Below, in pieces: positions 18,917 to 20,063 of a DNA stretch of 20,063 nucleotides. Location: NCBI GenBank assembly GCA_001598975.1, contig BBXU01000863.1, positions 1-20,063 on the forward strand. The letters are read 5' to 3'. Made by a program: the position numbers and the translations under genes. The DNA comes from Parachlorella kessleri. Lineage: Eukaryota; Chlorophyta; Trebouxiophyceae; Chlorellales; Chlorellaceae. The notes below the pieces were generated by a model, which saw only the letters and a program-made list of their open reading frames with translations, was not told the DNA's origin and ran no database searches. Each line of letters starts with the position of its first letter. Position 1 is the first letter of the stretch.

Positions 18917-20063
18917 ATGCAGTCATGCCATGGCCCCCTTGGACACCTGTTACCGCTATTGGTCCTTCTCATAGGCGCAGGGCAGCTTGCTGCAGGTTAG
19001 GTGTCAAATATTCAAAGCCCTGGGAAGTGACTTTGCTGGGTTGCAAGTTGGATGGATGGCTTGACTGCTTGGTTCAGGGTACCAGCCCCAGCTTCTGGAC
19101 CCAAACCAGCCTCTATGAACTGTATTGAAGTATGCCCAGGGAAGACTTCTGAACGCCTCACTTGGATGTCCCCAGTGCAGCCGAAGTTGCTGAAGTGACG
19201 ACCACTGATCAAGTCCCTGGGAGTGGCATGTTTCACCACCTTACAGTGGATGGAGACCTGAAGCACATATATGCAGCAGATACACCTCGGCACGCCATAC
19301 ACAGGAAGAGCGTTGAGACAGGTGCCCAGCCAAACCGTGTGCGGGTGGATTCCAAGCAGTCCACCCTGCCAGTGCTTGACAACTCCTGGTTCTGCCTCGC
19401 AGCGGCTTACAGAGTGATAAGCTGGCGGCCTGTGGAACACCCAGCTGACACGACTTAACTCCTGTCATTGCTTTGGATGTGCCAGGCATTTGGGAGGTAT
19501 TTGTGGGACAGGTGGACAAGAAGGGCTACCAGGATGGGGTTGGCACGGCAGCGCTGCTGAACGCGCCAACTGGGCTTTGCATCAATCCTTTAGGCTCCAT
19601 CATCGTGGCTGACTCGGGCAATGCCTGCATCCGGCAGATATCACCATCTGGTACGTGCGGTTGACTCTGTTTATTCCCCTGCTGCCTTCCATAAAAGTCA
19701 GGGTCCAAGCCCGCGGGGAAGGTGTTTCAAATCCCCAATGGCCTGCTTGTGTGGAGGGGTTGCTGGTCGATGCAGGACCAGTATCCCTAACAGGATCATG
19801 CGTAGCAGGTTACTGCACATAACTATTACATAGCAAGTGCTGAGAGCCAGACCTTGCGGTGCCCTCATGAGACGAGGCCTGCCAATGTGCAGGCAACGTG
19901 TCAACTCTGGCTGGCAAGTGCGGCACACCAGGAGCTAGGGATGGTCCAGGCGGAGAAGCCCTCTTCTCCTCATCAATGAAGAGCGTGGTCTGCTTGGTCA
20001 ACTGCTCCCTACTGGTGGCCGACGTTTCCACGGGGCGCCTAAGGTGCGCAGCTGCCCGCCCCG
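18917..20063 (+). CDS. NHL-repeat beta-propeller protein with signal peptide, N-terminal part (3' end outside window)
   Basis: Exons are 18917-18995, 19181-19321, 19486-19650 and 19893 onward. Exon 4 either ends at a possible donor after 20042 or runs off the edge. Exon 1 encodes a classic signal peptide: MQSCHGPLGH, then hydrophobic LLPLLVLLIGAG, ending QLAA. Later exons carry two NHL-type blade patterns. The first is GYQDGVGTAALLNAPTGLC, then SIIVADSGNACIRQISPSG. The second is GNVSTLAGKCG, then DGPGGEALFSS and LLVADVSTGRLR. An earlier blade remnant (HIYAADTPRHAIHRK) is in exon 2. NHL propellers bind proteins, RNA or small ligands; with a signal peptide this one should act outside the cytosol, possibly secreted or periplasmic. 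All visible introns are phase 1, so blade-coding exons could be added or lost without frame change. Substrate and partners are unknown. Exon 1 is assigned from its signal peptide and matching phase. Confidence 0.75.

Overview
The window reads as nuclear DNA of a green alga (Chlorophyta, probably Chlorophyceae). The evidence is many GT-AG introns of roughly 70-700 bp splitting short exons, GC-rich coding sequence, CAG/GCA-rich low-complexity inserts in a large protein, a candidate TGTAA polyadenylation word, and a predicted protein with a bipartite thylakoid-type targeting sequence. The genus cannot be named from this sequence. All gene models below were assembled by hand from exon reading frames, splice-site phase and family motifs. 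Every exon junction keeps phase, and the summed coding length is a multiple of three for all three complete genes.

Layout, left to right. (1) Positions 195-3893, minus strand: the N-terminal ~314 residues of the cytosolic chaperonin subunit CCT delta (CCT4), which continues beyond the left edge. (2) Positions 3894-4248: a compact head-to-head promoter region with three TGATCA palindromes, an 8-bp inverted repeat and several CCAAT words. (3) Positions 4249-13818, plus strand: a complete 21-exon type III phosphatidylinositol 4-kinase beta of about 1478 residues, with a very long low-complexity middle. (4) Positions 13819-14621: the convergent 3' ends of the kinase gene and the next gene. (5) Positions 14622-16848, minus strand: a complete 5-exon TPM-domain protein (356 residues) with predicted plastid/thylakoid targeting and three C-terminal hydrophobic segments. 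(6) Positions 17183-18695, minus strand: a complete 7-exon, 174-residue single-domain RNase III-fold protein whose catalytic acidic residues are largely replaced. (7) Positions 18696-18916: a second head-to-head promoter region. (8) Position 18917 to the right edge, plus strand: the start of a secreted or lumenal NHL-repeat beta-propeller protein.

The genes do not form one pathway. They cover protein folding (CCT4), phosphoinositide signalling (PI4K), probable thylakoid maintenance (TPM protein), organellar RNA or ribosome biology (RNase III-like) and an extracytoplasmic propeller (NHL). The pairing is head-to-head (CCT4/PI4K), tail-to-tail (PI4K/TPM), tandem (RNase III-like then TPM) and head-to-head again (RNase III-like/NHL), a tight packing with 220-800 bp between genes.

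I found no mobile element, CRISPR array, rRNA or tRNA. The most interesting points are the degenerate RNase III active site, two separate places where a tandem duplication has copied a 5' splice site, two apparent GC-AG introns, and the motif-rich shared promoter of CCT4 and PI4K.
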